From Sipunculus nudus (taxonomy: Eukaryota > Annelida > Sipuncula > Golfingiida > Sipunculidae): a DNA stretch of 64,000 bases. Shown piece by piece: positions 44,289-54,992 of this stretch. The position numbers and the translations under genes are program-made. The stretch lies in NCBI GenBank assembly GCA_026874595.1, contig CM049313.1:30066008-30130007 (forward strand), written 5' to 3'. Positions within the stretch are counted from its first letter, which is position 1, and each line of letters starts with the position of its first letter. The notes under the pieces were generated by a model. It had not been told where the DNA came from, did no database searches, and worked only from the letters and a program-made list of their open reading frames with translations.

Positions 44289-45406
44289 CTTCCTGCATGT
44301 ATACATAGCCTTGAATGATTGAGCATTGAATTTTGGATTGGGAGTTCATAACCTCAACCTCAGCTGGAGAAATAAGGGGTCCATTTTTCATTAACTTGAC
44401 AAAAAAAAACATGGTCTTTGAATTTTTATAATTACAGAAGTAAGGACTGAAATCTAATTAATCCTTCATAAAAACACGTATTTCGAGGACTGGCATAGGA
44501 AGGCAGGTGTTCATGATTAATTGAGCAAAATGAATTTGTGTCCTGCTCAAGCTTATTTGTACTTTTAAGGATGAGGATATTTTACCAAATTGAGAGCAGG
44601 CAATTTAATCTTGCTACATGCTTCCAATGACAACTACGCCATTCATGTTGAATCGTTTATAGGCTTTAAAGTCTGTCTTGAGTATAAACGCGAATGACTG
44701 ATTTTTCTTAACCTATCTTCTAAAGGCAATATGATATCATGGTCTTCCATTTTATAATTTTAGAAGTAAGCATTGAAATTGCCGAATGCCTCATCATAAA
44801 TAACGAATTATGGATGACTAAAATGCATATGAGCTAGAGGATGAATCCTCTCGAATTTTCATGGGGGATAGATATAAAACCCATTTCTTTTGAAAAGGTG
44901 CCATCAACAGGTGAAATCAAATGCCAATTTCATATGTCTACAACACCACTTTACAGAAGCTGACATCTACCGAAATAAAATAAAATATATAGGACAAAAT
45001 ATATACTACACTTCGATGCAGACGTCAGAGACTGTATATTTAATAGTAATCTTAATGGTATCTCTTATTATTATTAAAGCCAATAAGCATCTTCAGATTC
45101 AAGAAAAAAAATTTATAGTACAAGGTAAGCATCACAATGAAAATCAAGTACATCTCGATAGGAACATAGAACACCAAATTCATCTTATATACAAAGGGTA
45201 CTACTGAATGGACGGGTCATTCACTGCATGTGTATATGGCCGAATATTCATAATTTTAGTATCAAGAAATAATGTATTTATGCACTAGAATTTTAGAAAT
45301 GTCAACATCATCTCGAACAAAAGTATTGTTGGAAAAAAATAAAGAAAAAGCTGTTAAATTCAGTATTCTTTCATGATATTTCATAAACATCGTAATTAAT
45401 TGCTTA

Positions 45407-45409
<3 letters not shown>

Positions 45410-45480
<71 letters not shown>
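45410..45480. repeat. (TA)n microsatellite
   Basis: An uninterrupted TA run of about 70 bp. The 73-codon minus-strand ORF across it is an artefact. Confidence 0.95.
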
Positions 45481-46196
45481 CACGGATCAAATTATTTTAT
45501 AAGTGAATTTTCCAAGTATTTGCAGATACAGGGCAGTTTTTTTCAAGTGAATATGTCAATAATTAAGCGAGCTATAAGCATTTACATACCCCTACCCCCT
45601 TATCAAGGCTACCTGTCCACGGGTGCCATGCGTAAAGACGCGGTTGTCTTTAAATGGCTTAAAAGGGTAATATATCCCAAAATAATCAATTTTAACATGT
45701 TAATTCATTACCTGGACATATTTGAGGATCGTAAAATACCTATCTTATAAAATCCCAGAGGGGGTGCATGGTGACTCTTCCTATATTATGGCTTAAATAT
45801 GATTATTTTTTGTATAATTATTATATGTAAAATACTGCTCAAGAAAGGGTTTCCATCATTTTTAAAACCAATAAACATCTTCAGGTTCAGACAAATAAAA
45901 ATTCATAGTATCAAGAAAGCATCACAGTGAAAATCAATGCATCTGGAGAGGAACATGGAACACCACATCCGTCTTATAAACAAGGGAAACCAGTAAAATA
46001 GAATTAACAATGGGTCATTCAGTGCAGGTGTATATGGTCAAATATTCATAATTTTGTCAACAGAATTTGTAAGAATATCAGGAACTAATGTATTAATGCA
46101 CTAGAAATTTGGAAATGCAACATCATCTTGAAAATAAACTATTGTTAGGAAAAATAGAGAAAAAGCTGTAAAATTCAATTTTCTTATTGAATATTT

Positions 46197-47322
46197 GTAT
46201 CCGCCAAAACAAAGTTTTGCGGATACTATGTTTTTGACCAGGTTCCACCGCCACCCCGTTTGTTTCGGGAGAACTCCTCTGAGACTACTGGACGGATTTT
46301 TCCAAAACTTACACAAATTATTGGGTCACATGTGAACTGGTGCCTGGTGCCTAACCAAGTGGCCATGACCTCTGACCTTTCCTCTCTGCCCAGCATCCAT
46401 TTGTGCGTCTGTTTCCACACATAAACCCACATATCTCAGGTACCGTTTGACCGATCAGGAAAAAATAATTACACAAATGTAGCCCTTGGCTAGCTTTATA
46501 ACATACACAAAAAAATGGTGGCGCCACCTGCAACCATGTTTGCACAGTGTCCATCTGTTTTTTCTGCTTTGGGTTAAAATCACTCATATCTCTGCAGTGG
46601 TTTGACTAATTCACCTGAAATTCGGCATGCGTATACATCCTGGATAGCTTTCTTGATTTTATGACAGGTGGCGCCACCTACATTCACGTTCTTGCTGCAG
46701 ACATCCAAGCTCATATCTCGGGAACCGTTTGATCAATTTGGCCAAAATTTTGCATGTTTATAGATCTCAAATAGCTCTTTATCATACACAAAACTGGAGG
46801 GGCCACCTGCAACAATATTTGCACAGCGTCTGTCTGTTTGTCTGCCATGGGCTAAAATCACTCATATCTCTATAGTGGTTTGACTTGTCTGCCTAAAAAT
46901 TTTGCGTGTTTATACATCTTGGAGAGCTTTCTTGATTTTTTTGGCAGGTGGCGCCACCTACATTTATGTTAACACTGCAGACATTCAGGCTTATATCTCA
47001 GGACTGGTTGGACATATCCCCCTGAAATTTTGCATGTGTATAGATCTCACATAGCTCGTAATCATACACAAAATTGGTGTTGCCTCCTGCCACCATTTTT
47101 CCACAAGTCTTTCTGTTTGTCTGCTGTGGGATAAAATCACCCATATACATGTACTGGTTTGACTTATCTGCCTAAAATTTTGCATATGTATACAACTTGG
47201 ACAGCTTTCTGGATTTGTGGTAGGTGCGCAACCTACATACACATTTCGGCTGCAGACATCCATGCTAACATGCAACACACCTCACTCTTATTTCCCCTTG
47301 CCACTCAATCCATGTCTCCCAT
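46197..47322 (-). mobile_element. Family A satellite-cored element, copy 3, reverse orientation
   Basis: The plus strand starts with the family A hairpin (GTATCCGCCAAAAC...GTTTTGCGGATAC), then runs back through a motif TGACCTCTGACCT at 46366-46378 and core units with exact GGTGGCGCCACC at 46517, 46667 and 46947. The far end reaches text equivalent to 'gtggcaaggggaaata' but diverges before the AACTAG tip, so the left terminus is missing or changed. The outside of the hairpin is again next to an AAA/TTT run. Confidence 0.65.
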
Positions 47323-47419
47323 CAGTTCAGAGTTTTTGATATGTGTTTGAAGAGGTAGGTTTAGATAACGTTGGTATGGGGAACTCCACCAGTCTCCCAG
47401 AATTTGAATGACATCTGAG

Positions 47420-48560
47420 GACATCTGTTGTAGTGTCCTCTGTCATCTTAACTACTAATGTAGATGTTGTAGTGTCCTCTGTCATCATAACTACTAATGT
47501 AGGTGTTGTAGTGTCCTCTGACATCATAACTACTAATGTAGATGTTGTAGTGTCCTCTGACATCATAACTACTAATGTAGATGTTGTAGTGTCCTCTGTC
47601 ATCATAACTACTAATGTAGATGTTGTAGTGTCCTCTGACATCATAACTACTAATGTAGATGTTGTAGTGTCCTCTGACATCATAACTACTAATGTAGATG
47701 TTGTAGTGTCCTCTGACATCATAACTACTAATGTAGATGTTGTAGTGTCCTCTGACATCATAACTACTAATGTAGATGTTGTAGTGTCCTCTGACATCAT
47801 AACTACTAATGTAGATGTTGTAGTGTCCTCTGACATCATAACTACTAATGTAGATGTTGTAGTGTCCTCTGACATCATAACTACTAATGTAGATGTTGTA
47901 GTGTCCTCTGACATCATAACTACTAATGTAGATGTTGTAGTGTCCTCTGTCATCATAACTACTAATGTAGATGTTGTAGTGTCCTCTGACATCATAACTA
48001 CTAATGTAGATGTTGTAGTGTCCTCTGTCATCATAACTACTAATGTAGATGTTGTAGTGTCCTCTGTCATCATAACTACTAATGTAGATGTTGTAGTGTC
48101 CTCTGACATCATAACTACTAATGTAGATGTTGTAGTGTCCTCTGACATCATAACTACTAATGTAGATGTTGTAGTGTCCTCTGACATCATAACTACTAAT
48201 GCAGATGTTGTAGTGTCCCCTGTCATCATAACTACTAATGCAGATGTTGTAGTGTCCTCTGACATAATTGCTAATGTAAGTGTTGTAGTGTCCTCTGTCA
48301 TCATAACTACTAATGTAGATGTTGTAGTGTCCTCTGACATCATAACTACTAATGTAGATGTTGTAGTGTCCTCTGACATCATAACTACTAATGTAGATGT
48401 TGTAGTGTCCTCTGACATCATAACTACTAATGTAGATGTTGTAGTGTCCTCTGTCATCATAACTACTACCGTAGATGTTGTAGTGTCATCTGACATCATA
48501 ACTACTACCGTAGATGTTGTAGTATCCTCTGACATCATAACAACTAGATGTCATAGTATC
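47420..48560. repeat. 39-bp minisatellite
   Basis: About 28 tandem copies of a unit with 'gatgttgtagtgtcctctg' followed by '(a/t)catcataactactaatgta'. Central units are almost identical, which suggests recent homogenisation. The unit length (13 codons) keeps opposite-strand ORFs of 403 and 377 codons open. These encode pure 13-residue repeats and are not credible genes. The array lies in a HYKK intron. Confidence 0.95.
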
Positions 48561-48888
48561 CTATGACATAATAACAACTAGGAGTTATATATATACAAGT
48601 ATCCTCTGACATTGGGCCTACAACCTTGAAATTAATAATAAGGCCCCTTCTTCTGTGCTATGTGAGTTTGAGTAGGGATAAGTATGTCATCTGACATCAT
48701 AACTACTACCGTAGATGTTGTAGTATCCTCTGACATCATGACAACTAGATGTCATAGTATCCTATGACATAATAACAACTAGGTGTTATATATATACAAG
48801 TATCCTCTGACATTGGGCCTACAACCTTGAAATTAATAATAAGGCCCCTTCTTCTGTGCTATGTGAGTTTGAGTAGGGATAAGTATAA
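48487..48888. repeat. 201-bp tandem duplication joining the minisatellite to the HYKK exon
   Basis: The edge of the minisatellite plus adjacent unique DNA (ending 'gagtagggataagtat') is present twice, offset by 201 bp, with very few differences. The second copy ends about 15 bp from the HYKK 5' splice site at 48902. Confidence 0.85.
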
Positions 48889-48902
48889 AGCACTAACAGT
48901 AC

Positions 48903-49048
48903 CTGTAGAACTTTACGTATTCTCCCAATGGTTTTTCCAACTTCAAATAACAAGTTGGCTTTGTAGGGCACTGTCCAGATGATTCTGCCTGGGATGAAGT
49001 TGAGCAATCGAACAATGTTTTCTGTGTATGTGCTGACATCTGTGGTTT
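48903..49048 (-). CDS. HYKK: Hydroxylysine kinase, internal exon (48 codons plus two bases)
   Basis: On the minus strand the acceptor TTGTTTTCAG precedes two bases that complete a split codon. The exon then encodes TTDVSTYTENIVRLLNFIPG through GKTIGRIRKVLQ, ending at CTACAG|GTACTG. The pattern VRLL.F.PG...LL.E.GK...... matches the family segment linking the N-lobe to the C-lobe, where HYKK proteins have a similar VR(L/V)LxxxPG block. The end phase (0) matches the exon at 31848. Upstream exons encoding about 110 N-terminal residues should lie at higher coordinates. I did not find them, and they may be beyond the window. Confidence 0.8.
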
Positions 49049-49497
49049 CTGAAAACAATCAACTTTAAAACAGGAGCAACTTGACACAATCTACTGAAAC
49101 ATGAAAGTTTTGTTAGATGGTGAAAATTTTGACATGACAGACTTTCCATTCTGTGCAATTAGAGATAAGAAATCTTTACTTCGCTGTACTGCAAAAGAAA
49201 AGCAAAGCAGGTAGCCTGAGGCCTTAACAGTCAAGTGTTAACATGTCAGGATCTGTCCACAGGTGACCAACATTCATTTTCCAGCATAACCCTGAGAGTG
49301 GGTTCTAGTGGCCCATGTATGATTGCAGGTTTTCTCTGGTTCCTCTAGATGGTTTCCTATGTTTCTGGAGCTACCAAATTCCACCATCTGAGCCACAGAG
49401 CTAGAGTGCCTAACAAATAGTTTGCTACTTAAACAATCCTTATAAAATAAATTGTAGAAGTTTTAATTTTGTTAATTTTACCTGTAACACTTTTACT
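49049..49497. other. Unassigned DNA, probable HYKK intron
   Basis: No exon or repeat is recognised. The minus-strand ORFs here overlap the 49048 exon boundary or lack domain similarity. Confidence 0.5.
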
Positions 49498-50640
49498 AAC
49501 TAGCGACCAATGGGTCTCAACGCTCTGCTGAATTTGTCTATAAGGATATTTTATGAGTTTTTTTTCCAAAATGTGGGTCTGTGACCTCAACCCTTGACTG
49601 TGTGACCAAAAAATCTGAGAATTTACTATCATTTAACTTACAGCATTAAGATTATCATAACAAAGTTTTAAAGAAAGTGGTTCAAGTGACCTTGATAACC
49701 TCAAAACCAGGTAACCTCAAAATCTGCAGATTTTTTCCACTTTGGGTAGGTAAGCCATGTGTGAAAGATGAAAAATTTGATTTACAATGCATCTACAACC
49801 TTTTAAAAGATGTAGGTTATGTGACCTTCACCTTTGACCTGGGAACCCCAAAATTAAAATGTTTCTTACTTAAGTGGTGGGTCATTTAAATTAATAAAGT
49901 TTGAAGCTGTCAATCTAAACCAGAGTTATCATCCATAAACCAATTTGTGAATGGTTGGGCCCTGTGACCTTTGACCCTGTGACCCCAAAATCGAAAAGCA
50001 TCTTCCCCTATTGCCATGTGAGCAATATCTGGAAGATGGACAGTTTGTGATGAAAAGTTTGCCTTAAAATGCATCCAGATTTTTTTTAAAGAGAAATGTC
50101 CTGTGACCTTGACCTTTAACCTCATGACCCCAAAATCAATAGGGTTCTTACTTTAGTGGTGGACCAGATATAAGTCAAGTTTTACACCAATTTGTCAAAC
50201 CAAACTTGAATTATCATCTGGAAACTACTTTGAATGGATGAAAAGTTTGGCTTAAAATACATAAAGAATCTCTTTAAATAAGTTGTTCCTGTGACAATGT
50301 CCTTTGATCTGATGACCCAAAAATCAATTAGGTTCTTCTTCTATTTGCACGTCAGCTATATGCACAACATGGAAGGTTTGGGATGAATAGTTTGGCTTAA
50401 AATATATCAACAAACTCACTAAATAAGTAGGTCTTGTGACCTTGACCTTTGACCTGATGACCCCAAAATCATTAGAGTTCTTGCTTTAGTAGTGGGTCAT
50501 GCATAAGTTAAAGTTTGAAATCCATATGTGAAACCATACTGGAGTTACCATCTGGAAATAAATTTGTGGGTGGACGGAGGGACAGATGAACAGACATACA
50601 GACACGGTGATTATTATAGGGTATCCACTTATGATCAATA
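49498..50640 (+). mobile_element. Family C repeat with nuclear-receptor-like motifs
   Basis: The left end (ACTAGCGACCAATGGGTCTC then ACGCTCTGCTGA) is a diverged version of the family B left end. The core is about six units of 160-170 bp, each with a 'ctgtgaccttgacctttgac' phrase, 'tgaccccaaaatcaat' and 'gaaaagtttggcttaaaat'. A perfect TGACCTTTGACCT lies at 50443-50455. The right end has the 'ggacggagggacagatgaac' spacer and 'gggtatccactta'. No protein is encoded. Confidence 0.6.
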
Positions 50641-50890
50641 AATACACTAGGTTTCGGGACTCTAGATGGAACCACGGTTGAGAAACTGACATGATTGCTG
50701 TCATTTTTAGTCTAAAAAATAAACAAGGCCTAGAGGCCTAATGCAACCTGTGCGAAGTTTGGGAGTATGAATGGAGGATTATTTTTAAAATTTAATATTG
50801 ATCCTCTTATGTCCTGCATATCTACCTTAGTATTAGATTTCAGCAAAATTGGTGTTTTGGACCTGCAAGTTTCGGACTAGGACATTTTAA

Positions 50891-51775
50891 AACTAGAATA
50901 CGGGTAGTCGACAAGCGATTACATATATCCACCGAAATCAGAGTGGGACCGGTGAAGTGAGGCATGTTTAGAGTGGCAAGGGGAAATAGAGTGAGGTGTA
51001 TTGCATATTAGCATGGATGTCTGCAGCCGAAATGTGTATGAAGGTTGCGCCACCTACCAAAAAATCCAGAAAAGCTGTCCAAGTTGTATACATATGCAAA
51101 ATTTCAGGGGGATGTGTCAAACCAGTCCTGAGATATAAGCCTGAATGTCTGCAATGTAAACATAAAAGTAGGTGGCCCCACCTGCCACATAATCAAGAAA
51201 GCTATCCAAGATGTAAAAACATGCAAAATTTTAGGCAGATATGTCAAACCACTGCCGAGATACGAGTGATTTTATCCCACGGCAGACAAACAGACGGACG
51301 TTGTGCTAAAATTGTTGAAGGTGGTGCCACCAGTTTCGCATATGATAAAGAACTATGTGAGATCTATAAACACGCAAAATTTTGGCCCAATCGGTCAAAT
51401 GGTTCCCAAGATATGAGCTTGGATGTCTGCAGTGTAAACGTGAATGAAGGTTGCACCACCTGTCATAAAATCAAGAAAGCTGTCTAGGATGTATAAGCCT
51501 GCAAAATTTCAGATGGATAAGTCAAACCACTGCTGAGATATGAGTGATATTATCCCAAGGCAGATGGACGCTGTGCAAAAATGGTTGCAGCTGGCACCAC
51601 CAGTTTCTGAATGTTGAAGAGCTAAATGAGATCTATACACATGCAAAATTTTGGCTCAATTGGTCAAACGGTTCCTAAGATATGAGCTTGGATGTCTGCA
51701 GCGTAAACATGAATGAAGGTGGCGCCATCTGTCATAAAATGAAGAAAGCTGTCTAGAATGTATAATGGTGATGTC
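50891..51775 (+). mobile_element. Family A satellite-cored element, copy 4, 3' truncated
   Basis: It starts AACTAGAATACGGG, followed by the subterminal motif ATATCCACCGAAATC. Core units carry decayed forms of the GGTGGCGCCACC block. The sequence leaves the family near 51775 without reaching the terminal hairpin. The 163-codon ORF at 50996 is repeat text read through. Confidence 0.6.
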
Positions 51776-53186
51776 TGAACCCCACCTGGTTGTACTGAGT
51801 GACCTCTTAACTTGGCTGCTGAAACAAGGCACATTGTCAAATCTGTTTTCAAACACAGAAAGCCTTTTTCAATTGGCTACCCTGCTTTTTTAAAGGTGCA
51901 TTTACCACATCTATTCTTATAAAACTTGCAGAACCCTACCATGAATTATTCTTGTAAAGTTTAAACCAACCAGCTTAACAGTTTTTTAAAATAACAGTGT
52001 ATAAGCTAGAAGAGTCTAAACTTACATTTTTGCTTGTAAAAAACAGATCAATGTAGGTGGCACCACCAACCCCTCAATTTTAGATATGACTCATGTGACA
52101 AACAAGTTCAACTTCCTGTAACTCAGTCAAATATCATTGAACTGAAACCATTCAAACAAACTTGAGAGAGATTGTTCCAAGGATCATTTCTGTGAAATAT
52201 TGGATAATTTGGCTTGACAGTTTCAGAGAAGATTTTTAAAGGTTTTTAAGCTTTTTCTCTATAAAATCTAAATTAATGCAGATTCCCAATAATTAGCTCC
52301 AGGGCACCAAGTTTCACATGTGACTTATTCTTACATGTAATTTGGAGCTGCTCGCTCCGACAGTTTCTGACTTACAGCCATGGACGGCGGAAAGCCAGCC
52401 CTGGACGGCGGACAGCAGACGGCTGACAGCCGACGGATGATGCTGCGCCATCGCATTAGCTCACAGGTTCCCTAACAAATAAACATAACATGCTCAGCTG
52501 ACTAGGAAAACATTCACAAAAGGAATTTCAACAATGCCTAATTTTGTAGGTGGTATCCCCATACAGCTCTGAGGATATGGATAACAAAGACCTAATTTCA
52601 GGTTTCTAAGGGATTTTTCATGGTCCTCCCTGGATGTCAAGTTTTTAGATTCTAGGTGCAATGACTTGTGCCCAGTTAACTAAAGACTGCATCTTTGAAG
52701 GTCTCAAAAATAAAAATTTATAGAAAATGAATAAAAATTTAAAATAAAAACCAGGTGGTGCCACCACTCTGCAGGAACTAATAAAGCACTCCATGATGAA
52801 TGTGCATGCAAAGGATCATGGTGATGAATTCATTAGTTGTACAGAAACTGGAGGTTTAATATAACATGTTTGATTATACTGAGGGGTACTTACAAGCCCT
52901 ATAGCTCAAAGGTTATGGGCAACAGAGACCTAATTTCACGTTTCCAAGGAGATTTTTCATGGACATCTCTTCATTTTAAATTAGAAGATTCTAGGCTGAA
53001 TGGTTATGAACTGTAGCCTGTTAACAGATGACTGCATCTTTGAAGGTCTCAAAAATAGAGAAAAAATGCATCAAAATATGAAAAAAATCCAGGTTGCGCC
53101 ACCAGTGTGCAGAAACTGATGATCAATATCAATGCAAAGAATCATGGTGAATAATGCAGATACTAGCACTTTTATATCAAACTTTT
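51776..53186 (+). repeat. Patchwork of decayed satellite-cored elements
   Basis: Includes one block with 'gtaggtggcaccacc' at about 52052, ending in a run of GGACGGCGGA-type words (about 52381-52460). A family B-like block follows (GCTCAGCTGACTAGG at about 52492) with core units near 52755 and 53091. All are diverged. No gene is recognised. Confidence 0.5.
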
Positions 53187-53640
53187 AACTAGATATTTCT
53201 TGGCACCGCAGGTGCCATAGTATCCCCAGACAATTATCCCCCCCCCCCCCACCTCGAAGAATAGGATCCCATCTTGAATTCAGTTGCAGAGACTGAAACT
53301 TTGCAAGCCACCATGGTTTCTTATAAGTATGGGCATATTCAAGGTAAAGGTCACTCTCATAGGAGAGGTCATGATCAAAACTGAAATATATCTCATTCCA
53401 TAACCCATGTCTACATACATGATACAAAAGAAATCTGTCCATTAGTTTTCAACTTATCATGCCCACAGTGCTGTGAAGTGGCAATGGTGGGGTATTACAA
53501 GGTGCGAAAACAAGAAAAGGACACAAGGTGGCGCCACCTGTATTCTGCAGAAGACAAAACAATCCAAGATTTTAAAAAAAAAATTATTTAAAAATTAAAA
53601 TTTAAAAAAATTTATTTTTAACTTAAAAATAAAGAGTAAG
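53187..53640 (+). mobile_element. Family E satellite-cored element, copy 1, truncated
   Basis: It begins AACTAGATATTTCTTGGCAC with a GGCACCGCAGGTGCC stem and GTATCCCCAGACA. It contains one exact GGTGGCGCCACC at 53527 and stops in an A-rich stretch without a terminal hairpin. A C-run sits at about 53229. Confidence 0.6.
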
Positions 53641-54107
53641 GTGTCACCTTGGTCGATTTTAGGCAAACTCATTTAAGCACTTTAGATGTATGTTATCCAG
53701 TCGGTAGTGGCTGGTTGAATGAGTGATAATAAGGGTCAATACGGCAATTCCGGGATTCATTCCTCGTTGTAAATAAGATCTCGCGTGAACGAGATTTTGT
53801 AAGTTGTAAACATTTAAAAGACCTGAGCAGGCAAACGGACATTCAGATTCAGCTCGGCACTCACAGCAAGAAGGAATTTGAATAATTCTGCATCAGTTCA
53901 GCGCATTTTGCACAACATCAGACGCAGAAGAACGAGGGGAGATTCGAACCACTGCTCGATAGTGAAACGGTCACAGCGTACTTTTGCCGACCGAAATACC
54001 AAACCACCACTGTAAGTACACTAAAGGTTTAATTCCATAGTACTGTGTTGTTACTCGTAAAGTACTTTGCTTTTGACCTAGCTTCTTGCCAGTAGAAGTT
54101 ATGTAGC
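53641..54107 (+). other. Leader-like region upstream of the SGNH pseudogene
   Basis: A moderately GC segment begins TGTCACCTTGG and includes CCACTG|TAAGTAC near 54007-54017, a possible splice donor. It could be the 5' UTR or LTR of whatever carried the broken SGNH gene. No second copy was found. Confidence 0.25.
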
Positions 54108-54720
54108 ATGGCCCAGGCAGTATTGTTTGTGGGGGACTCCCAGGTAAAGCGTCTAAAACATGCTGTAGAGTGCAGGTTTGTTAGCTATGAAGCCCCATTT
54201 AGGCCTCCATCATTGTAAAGTTATAATGCATGGTGTGGGTGGTATGAAAATACAAGACACCTTAGATGTAATTCCTGAACTTGTGGCTGCCCACAGCCCC
54301 TCATTGGTTATACTCCCGTAGGGGGTAATGATTTATCTTCAAGTGGGTCTAAGACTGAAAAATTTAAAGGAACCCTGAAGTGGTAGGCCACAACATTTTG
54401 GAATTCTCTAGAATTGCACATTGTGAACTAGGCATTCCAGCGATCAGAGTTCTTGCTCTTACAACCTGTTACCCCCCTTTTTGTGGTCTTCTGTAACCAA
54501 GTAATTACTGTCAAAAAGTTGAAGTGTGCAATCAGTATCTGGATGCTACCTTAGCAGAAACAGGTCAGGCTTGCCTTTGAACCCATCCTTTCAAAGGTCA
54601 GACTGTTATTTTTTGGATGACGGGGTACATTTCAATGATGCAGGACTGAAGAGATGGTATAAGAGGATCAGGGGATGTATGCTACAAGGCCTTAAGTTAT
54701 TAATGCCAGTCACGAGTCAA
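54108..54720 (+). pseudogene. SGNH/GDSL-type hydrolase domain, broken by stops and frameshifts
   Basis: From the ATG at 54108 one frame reads MAQAVLFVGDSQVKRL, the block I motif with the nucleophile serine of SGNH hydrolases, and stops within 40 codons. Another frame gives VILP-stop-GGND (block III) near 54311. A third gives FLDDGVHFNDAGLKRWYKRI (block V, with the catalytic Asp and His) near 54617. The three blocks are in the right order and spacing for one ~200-aa domain, but several stops and frame changes separate them, so the copy is dead. In aquatic invertebrates such domains often accompany retroelement ORFs. Whether this one did is unknown. Confidence 0.65.
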
Positions 54721-54828
54721 GTACAGAAACATAGATCTGGTGGCCATACCATGTGGACAAAGAATGTACAGATAGGAGTTAGTTTATGCACACGCACTAG
54801 AATAGTTTCACTAGCTATTATAGTAAAC

Positions 54829-54992
54829 AAGTGACCCATGGGTCATGACGCTCAGCTGCCAAGCATGACCTGCGACATCATGGGCTGCGATTCACAACAA
54901 GTAAAATTGTTGCAGAACCTATATGCCAATTTTGTTTAAACTTTCTACATTGCCATAAATTCTTATCATATATGTCTGGTTAAAACATAGCG
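54829..54992 (+). repeat. Family B left-end fragment
   Basis: ACAAGTGACCCATGGGTC is followed by GCTCAGCTGCC, then 130 bp of text without core units. It is cut off by family E copy 2. Confidence 0.5.

Larger units (their letters stand above)
41623..45995. mobile_element. 4.4-kb nested inverted-repeat structure
   Basis: The outer arms pair: about 41623-42100 with 45510-45995, sharing 'ttgattttcactgtgatgc', 'aggggcatgtaaatgcttat' and 'ccataatatagga' words. An inner, more diverged pair lies at about 42690-42860 and 45050-45210. Both pairs share almost the same centre near 43.8-44.0 kb, so the whole is a giant imperfect palindrome. The arm text 45060-45375 also recurs directly at 45850-46185. The spacer carries unrecognised ORFs. 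It may be a DNA transposon with duplicated terminal repeats. Confidence 0.55.
31849..48902 (-). other. HYKK: HYKK intron, about 17.1 kb
   Basis: The donor is CTACAG|GTACTG at 48902 and the acceptor is TAATCAG at 31849 (minus strand). The intron holds a palindromic cluster, nested satellite-cored elements, two inverted-repeat structures, a further family A copy and a 39-bp minisatellite that reaches almost to the donor. No extra HYKK exon is needed, because the phases on either side join. Confidence 0.8.

Noticed and set aside
47420-48560. CRISPR array
   Set aside because: Continuous 39-bp tandem units without spacers. A minisatellite.
47327-48566. 403-codon and 377-codon opposite-strand ORFs
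   Set aside because: Pure 13-residue repeats of the 39-bp minisatellite, open on both strands. No signal peptide, no flanking exon and no real start context.
47327-49158. Further HYKK exons in the overlapping minus-strand ORFs near 48893-49158
   Set aside because: Alternative frames of the 48903-49048 exon. Only one frame carries the family pattern and joins in phase.
50996-51487. 163-codon plus-strand ORF
   Set aside because: It reads through family A satellite units, and equivalent text in other copies is closed by stops.
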